Origin: Isoetes taiwanensis
Lineage: Eukaryota > Streptophyta > Lycopodiopsida > Isoetales > Isoetaceae
NCBI GenBank assembly: GCA_021234155.1
Contig: JAJEKV010000058.1
Coordinates: 8,118,992-8,182,991, forward strand
DNA: 64,000 nt
Direction: 5' to 3'
Shown: positions 53,063 through 62,561 of the stretch, one piece after another
How positions within the stretch are numbered: the stretch's first letter is position 1
Layout: every line of letters starts with the position of its first letter
Notes under the pieces: generated by a model
The model's input: the letters and a program-made list of their open reading frames with translations, nothing else
Databases searched by the model: none
What the model was told of the DNA's origin: nothing
Translations under genes and position numbers: made by a program

Positions 53063-53671
53063 TCATTCGTCTGGAGGCACATCTTCCGAATGATCCCTAC
53101 TGGGTTCTCCATGCTGGGGCTGAGGTTGTTGTGCTGCCTCTTTGATCAATTCCATTCTTTGCATAAAATCTTCGGGCCCCAGTTCCTCATTCTCATCATG
53201 TGCACCTTGATTGTCTTCTGTGTTCGCCACCTCTTCCTCTACATCTTGACTGCTCATCGTGTTGGGGACCACATCCTCTCCATCCTGATTGTCCCCTTCC
53301 TGTGTTTCCATGACAACGACAGAGTCAGGCTCCCTAGCAACCTCCTCCTCGAACTTTGAGGTCGCCTCAATCATGTCCTGAGTATTCACCAGTCCCGTCC
53401 CTGCCAGTGCGTTGATGTTGTTTTTTCTTCGCCTAAATAGTTCCAAATCCGGAGAGCCTAGGGCCGCTGCCCTTTTGAGCTGTACTTGAATCGCGCTCTT
53501 GTCCTGTCTCAGAACTGATTGCACTTCGTTTATAGTTGTAGACGAGAACGGACAAGGTGTCTCAGGGGCAGGAAGCTGAGGCTGAGGAGCGGTTTTGGAA
53601 GTAGAGGCCTTCTTCTTTCCCTCTTTTATCTTCTGTAGTGCCCGAGCTCTTGATTTTTTCTCGTCTAACAT
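53063..53671 (-). CDS. Element protein with basic N-terminus and acidic tail (C-terminal part)
   Basis: From ATG 53671: MLDEKKSRARALQKIKEGKK, a Pro/Gln-rich linker (TAPQPQLPAPETPCPF), LELFRRRKNNINALAG, then a Glu/Asp-rich tail (EEEVANTEDNQ, DENEELGPEDFMQRMELI) to the stop at 53063; 202 residues. The frame is coding-like upstream too (EAGKLEIKLVQIFEQLD before the Met; QRKAIKHCL beyond an in-frame TGA at 53726-53728), so the real protein is longer and either broken or mis-sequenced there. Charge segregation suggests a nuclear, possibly DNA-binding, disordered-tail protein. Family not recognised. Its strand is opposite to the DUF7869 gene. Confidence 0.45.
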   Translation of the reverse strand: MLDEKKSRARALQKIKEGKKKASTSKTAPQPQLPAPETPCPFSSTTINEVQSVLRQDKSAIQVQLKRAAALGSPDLELFRRRKNNINALAGTGLVNTQDMIEATSKFEEEVAREPDSVVVMETQEGDNQDGEDVVPNTMSSQDVEEEVANTEDNQGAHDENEELGPEDFMQRMELIKEAAQQPQPQHGEPSRDHSEDVPPDE

Positions 53672-54197
53672 GACATCGAGTTGCTCGAATATCTGTACAA
53701 GCTTAATTTCCAGCTTCCCCGCCTCTCAAAGACAATGTTTTATAGCCTTTCGCTGCACCGCCGCTCGGCTAAAAGCACCACCGAAAAGAAGTCGAGAACG
53801 AAGGCAACCTTCCAAAGATCAACTTCAGACTAGATAGGTGCCGCCCTACTTTCCAACCGATTACGCGACCAGTACTCCTCCCCACCGCCGCACCCTTTGT
53901 CGCACCAAGGTTAAATCTGACCAATAAGTCGCGACGAAAACAAATGTTAGAAACATTGCTAGTCAACAAGCAAATTGGGCGGGCGCCAATTTAAAATGCA
54001 TACCGCCGCACACTCGGATCGGGCAAATTCTTTTTCGATGTCCCGTTTTTCTCGTAAATGCTTGGGAAACTTAGCATATTGCTTTGGATGGTCTGGAATT
54101 GGCGAAGCAAATATTTATTTCACAGACCGATGATGCGTAGCCGCTCGTCGTCTCGGCAACATACATTAGCGGGACAAGACATTGCAACTCTCGAACT

Positions 54198-54725
54198 CTA
54201 GAGGTAGTCGCAGATTACGCCTGGGGTCTGGTAGGAACCAACCCAAACACGGCCGCCACCGTCTATTGTCTTCATGGCGGATAGGCACTCATTGAGGCGA
54301 TGCGGGGTAATAAATATAGCTACCCAAGAAAAGTTCTTTGGTCCGGCCATCGTGCTTAGCTGGTCAAGGAATTTTTCATAATCTTCCTTTGGCCATTTCT
54401 TCGTTATATCCAAGTCGCATCCAATGAAGCGGGCGAAGTGTTTACCACGCCCACGCACAAACCTCCCTGACTAACGTGGAAACACTTGAAAGGTTTGCCA
54501 CCCTCCTCAACCGCCCTAGAAGATATTCGTCTACTTTGTTTGTAGAGGGACTCCGGAAGCTTTCCTTCTCCATCTCTTTTGCGTCCTTCGCCCATCCACG
54601 ATGCTACTTGCGAACATAAGCATCAGATTCTCCGTGAATATGGGGTGACCTTGCCTCAAGGCAGCCATGTCTTGAAAAGGAAGTTTCTTCAGCTCCTTCA
54701 TGTATCCGACAAGGGCCCGCTCCAT
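54198..54725 (-). pseudogene. Unrecognised element coding remnant, shifting frames
   Basis: Minus-strand blocks: MGEGRKRDGEGKLPESLYKQ, then HFARFIGCDLDITKKWPKED, YEKFLDQLSTMAGPKNFSWV, AIFITPHRLNECLSAMKTID and GGRVWVGSYQTPG, ending at 54198. The last ~80 residues are one clean frame with protein-like composition. Joining the upstream blocks needs at least two shifts. It could be upstream exons of the 53063 protein or a separate gene. Not recognised. Confidence 0.35.
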
Positions 54726-56182
54726 TGTTCCAATCTTCTTGACTCAATCGGCTCGACTTTCATAGTCGTCTCCCGGTATAATCCTTGCTTCCCTTCAGAA
54801 TGTGGTGCCATCCTTGATCTCCTTGGCCGGCCTTTGCGGATCTAGAGGATGCATGGACTTTAATGGGCGACGTGAATTATTGGTGAAAAGTCTAAGCCTA
54901 TCCTTCACCTCAATTTTTCTCCCTTCTCGTCCTTCAACCGGTCTTCATTAGAATAACCGGGCAACCGGTGCACATATTCCACGACTTCGTCGTCAAGATA
55001 TACAAAGTAGTCGTGAAGTCAGTCGATAGTTGACTTCTTAATCGCTTTGCGGCCTTCTGACTTTCCAATCCCCATGACAAAGAAGGCACCGGATAAAGGC
55101 ATACACATCATCTTAATTTGCTTGCGATGCCGTGACGCAAATTGGGCGCTTAATTTCGGATCATCCGACACTCGGGTTAAAGGGCGGGCCCAATTTCCCC
55201 CAACGTTTTCGAATTGGGCGAACGCCCTCTTTGCGGCCGCTCCGGGGGTAAATTGGGCCCCAATTTGAAAAGAGTGCCATGGTTGAAATTGGGCGGCCCA
55301 ATTTCAACTTGTGGATAGCGAGGAACTAGTAATGGTGGTAGTGCACTTCTTGCACACGCCCAATCGACGGAGTGCCCGCGTTTGCCCATTCGTGGCTTCG
55401 GTAGAATGCCCATTGGTTCTAAGTTTCTTGAATTTCTTCAAAAATACTTCCTCGTGTATAGTCTTCTTTGTTATGTCATTATTCTCCCCGGCTTACACGT
55501 AACGCGATTCTTTGTGAGATTTCCCCGCCAGACTCGGCATTTCCTTTTGGCATAGAAAAAGAATATCGGTTACGCCAAGTGCTTCCTTTCGGAGGCCATG
55601 CCAAAGCTTGTGTGACAGCGGTTGAGCAACCGTGGTTGGGTTGCCATTAACAATCGAAGATTCTGCGCATTTTGCGGATCCTCGACTTCTTCCACTTTAT
55701 TGCTCGCATGCATGCGTGGATCGAGCGGCCGCGACATCGGCCACGAGGGGAGGGTGCATCGATGGTGATAAGCGATTCAGTAGAGAGTGTCCAAGTGCTC
55801 GGACTTATGACCCTACAAGTCATATTTGCGGGGGCTTTATGCATCTTGAACACATCGACTTCAATCTCAAGCCCACCCCGGAGGGTAGATTCTCTCCACA
55901 TTAGCGATGCTTGCTATGGCGCTTTGTGACAACTCATGTCTGCTCTCACGGTGACGCCGCCACCGGATGGAGTGAACTTCACGATCTGCCGGCTACTCTC
56001 CGTTGTTCGGATGAAGAAGAAGACAAGGACTCCCTCTCCGAAGTTTTTGGGCTCTGTGATAACATCGTCCTGCTTAGCCTCTTCGACGGACCACCTAAAT
56101 CTTTTCCCATGCGCTTAGGGGTTCCTCTTGAGGCCTTTGGTCCTCTTACGCACTTTCGCGACGGGCGACCTTGATGTTCTCT
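54726..56182. other. Element DNA, coding-like but unresolved
   Basis: Open frames on both strands are short and shift often. AAATTGGGC hairpins lie at about 55139, 55216, 55249 and 55284. CpG is frequent compared with the rest of the window. No gene can be supported. Confidence 0.35.
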
Positions 56183-56812
56183 TCATTCCACCGAATATAA
56201 GTTTAGTGGCGACTTTACGGTGAATAGCCTTAGCGGTGTCCTCGCCTTCTTGACTGGCGTGTCGGGCTCCATTTGCTTGCACCCCGGTAGCTTGTCTTTG
56301 ACCCTCACCTTTCTTGTATCTAGACTTAAGCCACTTAGTATCGTACACTTTAGGTTGGTTTTGCCCTGATACTCCAGCGGTGCTTTTCGACTTTTACTCG
56401 TTTGTGCTCTAATATCCACCCCGGCGTAGTAGCCATCAAAATATCGGTTCTTGATTTGATACCCGAGGCGCTCTAAACTTTCATATGAGTCCAGCGCCCA
56501 TCCTTTTCGGCGCAAGAATGTGGGCTTTCCTTTATACTTGGCGTTCATCATACATGGCTCGTACTTAGATAGTGGAACTTTATAACGGACAAAAGTCCCA
56601 TCTACTGTGTCTTCAACGTCGATGAGGAAGTCATCATTGTTCGCAGCGACACCTCCATGTCGATGACGATACCGCGAATTCATTTTTCCTGCCCCTATCT
56701 TGCCAAAGAAAAGCGTAAGATCCTTGAGGTGGTTTGTCCGGGACCCGGGATGAATATTCCCTATCTCTATGCACTGACCCATTCGGAACCGCCAAAACTT
56801 CATGGGGCACAA
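56183..56812 (-). CDS. Unrecognised element ORF, 209 residues
   Basis: Minus strand, longest clean frame in the element's middle. Blocks are MKFWRFRMGQCIEIGNIHPG, DFLIDVEDTVDGTFVRYKVP, LSKYEPCMMNAKYKGKPTFL, RRKGWALDSYESLERLGYQI and KNRYFDGYYAGVDIRAQTSK, then a Lys/Arg-rich tail. A coding-like frame continues upstream one base out of phase (ENAKRKKRKIHLRHPGCAP, about 56800-57000). The globular composition suggests a folded domain followed by a basic tail. I recognise no family. It may be part of the same minus-strand transcription unit as 53063-54725. Confidence 0.4.
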   Translation of the reverse strand: MCPMKFWRFRMGQCIEIGNIHPGSRTNHLKDLTLFFGKIGAGKMNSRYRHRHGGVAANNDDFLIDVEDTVDGTFVRYKVPLSKYEPCMMNAKYKGKPTFLRRKGWALDSYESLERLGYQIKNRYFDGYYAGVDIRAQTSKSRKAPLEYQGKTNLKCTILSGLSLDTRKVRVKDKLPGCKQMEPDTPVKKARTPLRLFTVKSPLNLYSVE

Positions 56813-59800
56813 CCCGGATGCCGTAAATGGATCTTTCTCTTCTTACGTTTTGCATTCTCTATTGCAATAGCCTCTGCAAATTTGGGTCCGCATCGAACCC
56901 GAAAGTCGCTTTGTTCGCGCCATATTAATTCTACTCGAAATCGGAAAGTAGTGTTAGTACTTGGGAGACTTGGGGCTGAAGAGATCGTTGTCCGATGGAG
57001 GCAAATTGGGCGCCCGCCCATTTGCCCTGATCCCACGCACACACCAAATTGGGCGCCGCGCTAATTTTCGGCCAACTCATGGTGAGCCTTGAGTCCGAGG
57101 AGACGATTGTATCACGAGGGCCAAATTGGGCCTCTACCAATTTTGCCGCATCCTAAAATGGAAAAATGGGCGCTTACTATCCCATTTATACCCAAAGTGG
57201 TAGGGACCGGTTTGCCTATCTGGAGAGACGACTACCCGATGGTAGACTTGGTCCGACTAAATTGGGCCCAATTTAGTCGACCAAGTCTACCATCCCGGTA
57301 GTCGTCGATAGGCAAACGGGTCCTGCAATTGGTGTCCGGATAGGCAAATGGCGCCCCACATTGGGTCCAATGTCCAATGTTTTGCAAAATGAAACACTCT
57401 AAGGAAGCAATTGGGTGCCCTATTCAGTTCGCATACAGTATGCATCCGGTGGGGACTAGTGAGGCATCTAGAAGATGTTCATATGTCCAGATGTTATAGC
57501 GGGATACTTAATCGTGCAAGCGCTCAAGTTTATATTTAGAAAGTAGTCCACCTTACCTTTGCCCCTAAGTGGTGGGGCCAGATGCCATCAACCGCTAGAA
57601 TTCCTTGGTGTACGAGGGGTACCCAAAGCGATAGGTCAATGCAGAGAGGAAGGCGCAAATGTGGATGGCGACAATTACCGAGAGACACAAAATCCAAGAG
57701 CTCGATCCGCCGAGGCGGTTTGGTTCGGGAGTATAGTCGGGGTGAGAACGACTTTCGTGGCTAAGAAATATGAAGGCGACAAGATGTTTAGCGAGCACAA
57801 AGCGCCAAAGAAGCACGAATTTTCTAAATCTGCAAATGAGGAGAATGAGGGCTTTTAAAGGGTTATGGACCTCTCTTGGGGCTTAAGACAAGTGTCGTGC
57901 ATGTAAAGCTTGGCCTTTGAAATAAAATGGACCGTTGATGGCTTCGAAATGAGGAATTAATTGTGGACCTTAATAATGAGTGCTTGCCCAAAAATTAATT
58001 GAGTCATGCACGGTCGCACGTGCTTTAGGCGGAACTCATTTTTGAAAGTTCGGACGGACACATTATTTCAAATTAGGTGGGACATTTAACTTTAAAAATT
58101 GGGGGAAATTACATTCAAATTTTGGGGGAATTCATGTTTAAATGTAAATGCGCTTCAAACCTTTGTTTTTCCTCGGGCGATTACCTTGTTTGGCTACTAT
58201 CTTTTCTACAAGACGCAAACATCTTCAACATTCATATTCATGGCCACGAGATCTCCAAAGGTTTGTGCTGCTCCACGTTAAATTCGCCATACCTCGATGT
58301 GTAATTGCCGCAAATGTGATGTTACCCGATTTTATCAATCACGCCTTTCCATTCACGGCTGTTCATTCGCACCTCTTCAAACACGCTGTTCATTCACACC
58401 TTTCCATTCACGCCTTTTTCGATGGCTTGACCCTTGATTTACTCCTCCTCGTTCAACCCGGTTCTTGTCACATTTACATAAACTCTAAATTTCGATCACG
58501 ATCCGCCCTTTTCCGAAATTGTCATGCGTGATTTGTGTACCGCTATTTTCTCCATTAACCCTTGTTTGTAGTCGGCCCTTCCAATGCTCGATTGTATTTG
58601 TTTTGGGAGCTCAATGATAAATTCGGTTAGTGTCCGCCTCCTTAGTTCTCTTAGTGTGTATGTGTAGGTGACCGTAGGGTGAAAGCCCCATGGGCAAATC
58701 AGTATCTCAAGGTGTTTTATCTTGGTGACAACTAAATTGGGCGGCCGAAGTCTCGCCTACTTCACAAGTCTTTAACCACCACGAACAAATAGGGCGGCTT
58801 TAATTTGTCTTGTATGTCCCGCCTTTCGAATCGACAACCTTCTTTTTGTACCCATTGTGAGACCTGACCGCATCAATAATACCCTTTTATAAAGCGCGAT
58901 TCGGTTCAAATTGGGCGTCGCCCAATTGCAACAATGGGACAAATTGGGCGCCCATATTGTCCCTTTCAGTACATGACCGATAGGTGAAACCGTCCTGCCA
59001 GCCACCGTGATCTCGAATGTGTTTTCTCTTGGTGACAGCTAAATTGGGCTTACGCCGAAAGGTGTGTGCCTACTTTACGACTCCTCCACCACCCGCGAAC
59101 AAATTGGTGAGCCCAATTTGTCTTGGATATGGCCTCTTGAGTGAGAACCTTCTTTTCTACCCATTGTGAGACTCCATTGCATCCAATACTAACCTTATAC
59201 AAGGGGAATCTAAACACCTCATACGTAAAAGGGCACCCTTAATTTTATTGTCCTTGTAACCATTGAATGGGAGTCCCCCGGGTCATTTGCATTGCTTTCT
59301 CGTCTTCCTTACTCGATTTTTAACACTACTGAAAAATCCTTGTGCGGGTTGTGTATCTCTTCCTTAATGAACATCTAGTAGCAAAGGGAGTTGTGGGGCA
59401 AATGACACAATGCCACTTCAAGGAGATATCGAAAGGACTACGGCGTGGTGTGGAGGAAGTGTTCGAAGGCCACCACACCCTTCCCCGGCCAACTCGGATG
59501 CAACCACAATGGCAGAAGCCGGGGCTCATTCGCTCGTGAGAAGTGAAGATGCTCGTGAGTCGCCTCACTAATGACGTCCCAAAGAAAGAGCAATGGACAG
59601 GGTGGGGAAGGAGACACAACCGGTGACAAGATATACCCTTCTAGAAAAGGATTGTGAGATATGGCACTCATGCGACTCCATTATTGCCTAAAGGGATTCA
59701 TATCTTTCACCGCCCCGATGATGCGCTTTGTGACCGGTTTGGGTTTCAAGTTTGTGGGAGTATCCATGAATCAAGGTTTCCCTCCCCTTTAAGTGAACAT

Positions 59801-60044
59801 CCGCTGCCGGGGGTTGCTTGCAGGTGCCGGCCGGGCATGCTTTCGTGAGATGGAGCAATGACCTCGGCCCCAGGTTGGATGAGTAAAGGTCTCGGAGATA
59901 TTGACCGCAAAGACCGCCAATGAAGCGTGATATTGTGTCCGGCCGGGAGCTCGAGCATCGAAGCACCCAAATTATGAGAAACGACATTACACTTTTCATT
60001 CCCGACAACCCAGGAAGGTTGTTAGGCCACCAAAGCTTGCTCGT
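56813..60044. other. Element DNA rich in AAATTGGGC hairpins, no resolved gene
   Basis: AAATTGGGC-type units occur at about 57003, 57048, 57121, 57258, 58734, 58907, 58941, 59041 and 59099. A minus-strand frame at 57595-57816 (LLWRFVLAKHLVAFIFLSHE) and a plus frame at 57559-57858 overlap; neither can be preferred. Nothing else is supported. Confidence 0.4.
57204..57323. repeat. Long near-perfect palindrome centred on AATTGGGCCCAATT
   Basis: Arms 57204-57266 and 57267-57323 are reverse complements with a few indels. Both contain GTTTGCCTATC, ACGACTACC, ATGGTAGACTTGGTC and GACTAAATTGGG. The centre is GGGCCC. It would form a ~57-bp stem with no loop. Confidence 0.9.
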
Positions 60045-62393
60045 CTCACCACTCAGAATGCTATCCTCACTTACAGGAGGACCTTGTGTTGCAAGAATAG
60101 GTGTTGTGTCAGGTTCTCTAGGAATCAAGTTGTTAACATGCGAAAGGAATTCCTTGCCATGAAATCAAGTGATAGGGTTACTTTTGTTTATGACATGTTC
60201 GCCAACAACATGAAAGGTCGAAGAGTGGGACGACTGGTGCTGCAGGGGAATCTCGTTTGCGAAAGGGCGTGGTACCTTGGTCTCGGGATCTCAAAGTCGG
60301 CGTATCTGAAATGGAAGGCCCAATTTCTTGAGGGTGCACGCAAGGCCGAACATGGTAACTGTGGCACCTTGAAGCCTCGCTCCTCGACGTTGGCATGTGA
60401 GGCCGTGTTTTCCATGTTCGTGAGGGAGAACGGTGAATCCTTGCCCCACCGTAGCAAGAGAAACGAGGAGGGGATAAGAGAGAATGTCAGGAAGTTGCCT
60501 GCAATGTTTACGAAGTCCAGCATTCTAGAAGAGGTTAATGCAGAGGTTGTGGCATTGACTGGCAAGAAGGTATCACCGCATGTGTTTTCATAGAACGTGG
60601 AGGCGGAGGTTCCCGGGACGTCGATGCGCAAAGAAAAATTGCATTCTCCAAATGCGATACATGTGAGGTGATCCGTGCGGGTTATCAAGACCAAAGATGA
60701 AGGAGAGAGGAGGTGTTGCATGATGAAAGAAGAGCCGCATAGACTTCGGCAGGGCTCGTGGTCGCACACAAGATCGGGTCGTGGAGATTATACTCCCACG
60801 TATCCCGCCAATATCTTTGTATTATTCACGACAAAATGGATCAAGCCAAAACAATGATTCCAAAATTGCAACAATCTGTAAAGTCTCTCTGGAGACTTGA
60901 CAAGCTGAAAACGACATTGACTGGTGCATTGACTCATGGTCATGGGAATGGATCTTATGGAAACTTTGCCCTGGACTTATGGGCAGATGACTCCAACTTC
61001 CATGTAGGTTCTTTGAATAGCATCTTGAAGAGATTAGAGATGGGGCACGAGTATGCGAGAGGCCACCGTCTGCCTGAATCATCTCGCTCCAAAATGGGTC
61101 TCCTCATTCTGAGACACAACGGCCTTGGAGTCAAAGTTGTCACTATCCAATACCAAAGATACCGCTAATTTGCCACGTGCACGGGACCATCATTGAAGCC
61201 TCTGCCCAAGATACTTTATTTGCAGCTGGACAACGCATCTGGACAGAACAAGAATAGGTATGTCTTCTCCTATCTTTCTTACCTAGTATATCTTGGTGTG
61301 TTTGAAGAGATTGAGCTAGGGTTCATGATGCCCTACACACACATGATGATATCGATGCCTTGTTTGGTAACTTCTCTACATCTTTAAAGAAGGCGCAGAG
61401 GTGCTCACAATGCCGAACCACCGTATGAATTCCACAAATGCAACTTGAATACACCCGTCCCTATGTTGTTGACAAAGTTCCGGATTGGAAGGGTTTTATA
61501 GAAGGCTACATACCGGATGGGGATGATAGATTGACGTGTCATACCACCCCTCTAACTTTCGTTAAGCTATGAATGGTGATTGGCCACCATGTATTACAAA
61601 ACTAGACCCACTTACCCGGATTGGTTGCCTCACCGGGTGGAATAAAAATGTGGAAAGAAAAAGAGGACGGGAAGCCCATGATGCCGCTTGGATATCCTAA
61701 GTCGCTTCCTCCCAAGAAATCGGGTGAAGGACCTTGGCCCGCTGAAAACAAGATCCACAAGCATATATTGCATTGGGTTGCTTGTTCAACGTCTAACAAA
61801 GGTGCTCCAGAAACTGCCAACTACTCGGCACAGTTCACGGCCACGATTGAATATTGGATGAAACTCTTGCAAGAACTCGGGAACATCAGCAGTGACGAAG
61901 GCACTTATAATGACTTCTGGCCATGTACTAGGCAAGCACAAGCTCCACCTCATGTAGTCTGTAGTGGTAGAGCCAATTGCTACTATCACTCCTCCTTATG
62001 TCGCCCTGGAAGGACAAACCTGTGCCGGAATTCAACCCATACAAAGATTTGAAGAAAGGTATGTTTATTATGGCACGCCCTGATGATGTGCTGTGCCCAA
62101 CTTGGGTGGGCCTAGCTACTGAGGACCCACAAATGGATGATAAGAAGGAGAACTTTGAGACTATTCTGGTGACTTGGTGGGAGCCAATCCCAGTGAGGAA
62201 CCAAGTCTACCCAGCTAATTATGCCAATTGTTGGAAGAAGAGATGGAGGCCAACGACTGCAAGTGACCGCATAGAAGTGGAGACTATCGACTACGCTTGG
62301 GAGCCATCAAACAAGAAGAAGATACCTAATACTATTAAGATACCCGTGCATGCTGCTGAGGCATATGCAGCACTCGCAGGGGATGTCAACTAG
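60045..62393 (+). pseudogene. DUF7869-type transposase-like gene of the TTAA element
   Basis: Plus-strand blocks in order are AILTYRRTLCCKNRCCVRFS and RKEFLAMKSSDRVTFVYDMF (helical, Cys-rich start), then LVLQGNLVCERAWYLGLGIS and KIAFSKCDTCEVI (zinc-type cysteines). Further on come IHDKMDQAKTMIPKL, TGALTHGHGNGSYGNFALDL, YLQLDNASGQNKNRYVFSYL, HTHDDIDALFGNFSTS and the C-terminal KKGMFIMARPDDVLCPTWVG and KKRWRP. The three acidic blocks (D-K-M-D-Q, L-D-N, H-D-D-I-D) fit an RNase H-like DDD/E catalytic core. The last segment (61977-62393) is one clean frame ending 85 bp from the element end. Frameshifts occur near 60590, 60660, 61165, 61335 and 61560. The truncated homologue at 42260-43521 has an unbroken G-H-T-H-D-D-I-D region. 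Confidence 0.65.
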
Positions 62394-62453
62394 TGTATGA
62401 AAATGAGTCATTCATCCAAGTCTACTAAAAAATGGTCCATAAATTCAGGTATT

Positions 62454-62478
62454 GTCCATAATTAATGAAATTGTGCTT
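62454..62478 (-). repeat. Right TIR of the TTAA element
   Basis: 25 bp ending ATTAATGAAATTGTGCTT, followed by the TTAA duplication at 62479-62482. Confidence 0.9.
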
Positions 62479-62561
62479 TTAAGCAGAGTTTCATTAAAGT
62501 TGGAATTCTGAAGACAAGTTGGAATACTTTTTATATAGTATACCAACAAGATTGCGTATTA

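Larger units (their letters stand above)
50157..62478. mobile_element. 12.3-kb DNA transposon with TTAA target duplication and 25-bp TIRs
   Basis: TTAA flanks the element at 50153-50156 and 62479-62482. The ends 50157-50181 and 62454-62478 are inverted repeats (23 of 25; AAGCATAATTTCATTAATTG against AAGCACAATTTCATTAATTA). Copy 2 has the empty site TTAA at 36690-36693 with identical flanks, so both borders are exact. TTAA duplications are typical of piggyBac and Kolobok superfamilies. The coding content (DUF7869-type D-N-x-x-x-Q-N-K-N and H-T-H-D-D-I-D) does not match a piggyBac transposase that I can recognise. It contains two small Cys-motif proteins, an acidic protein, other ORFs and many AAATTGGGC hairpins. 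Most genes have frameshifts, so it is non-autonomous as sequenced, or the assembly is imperfect. Confidence 0.88.

Noticed and set aside
50157-62478. piggyBac assignment of the TTAA element
   Set aside because: The target duplication fits, but no piggyBac-type transposase core was recognised; the visible core is DUF7869-like, so the superfamily is left open.
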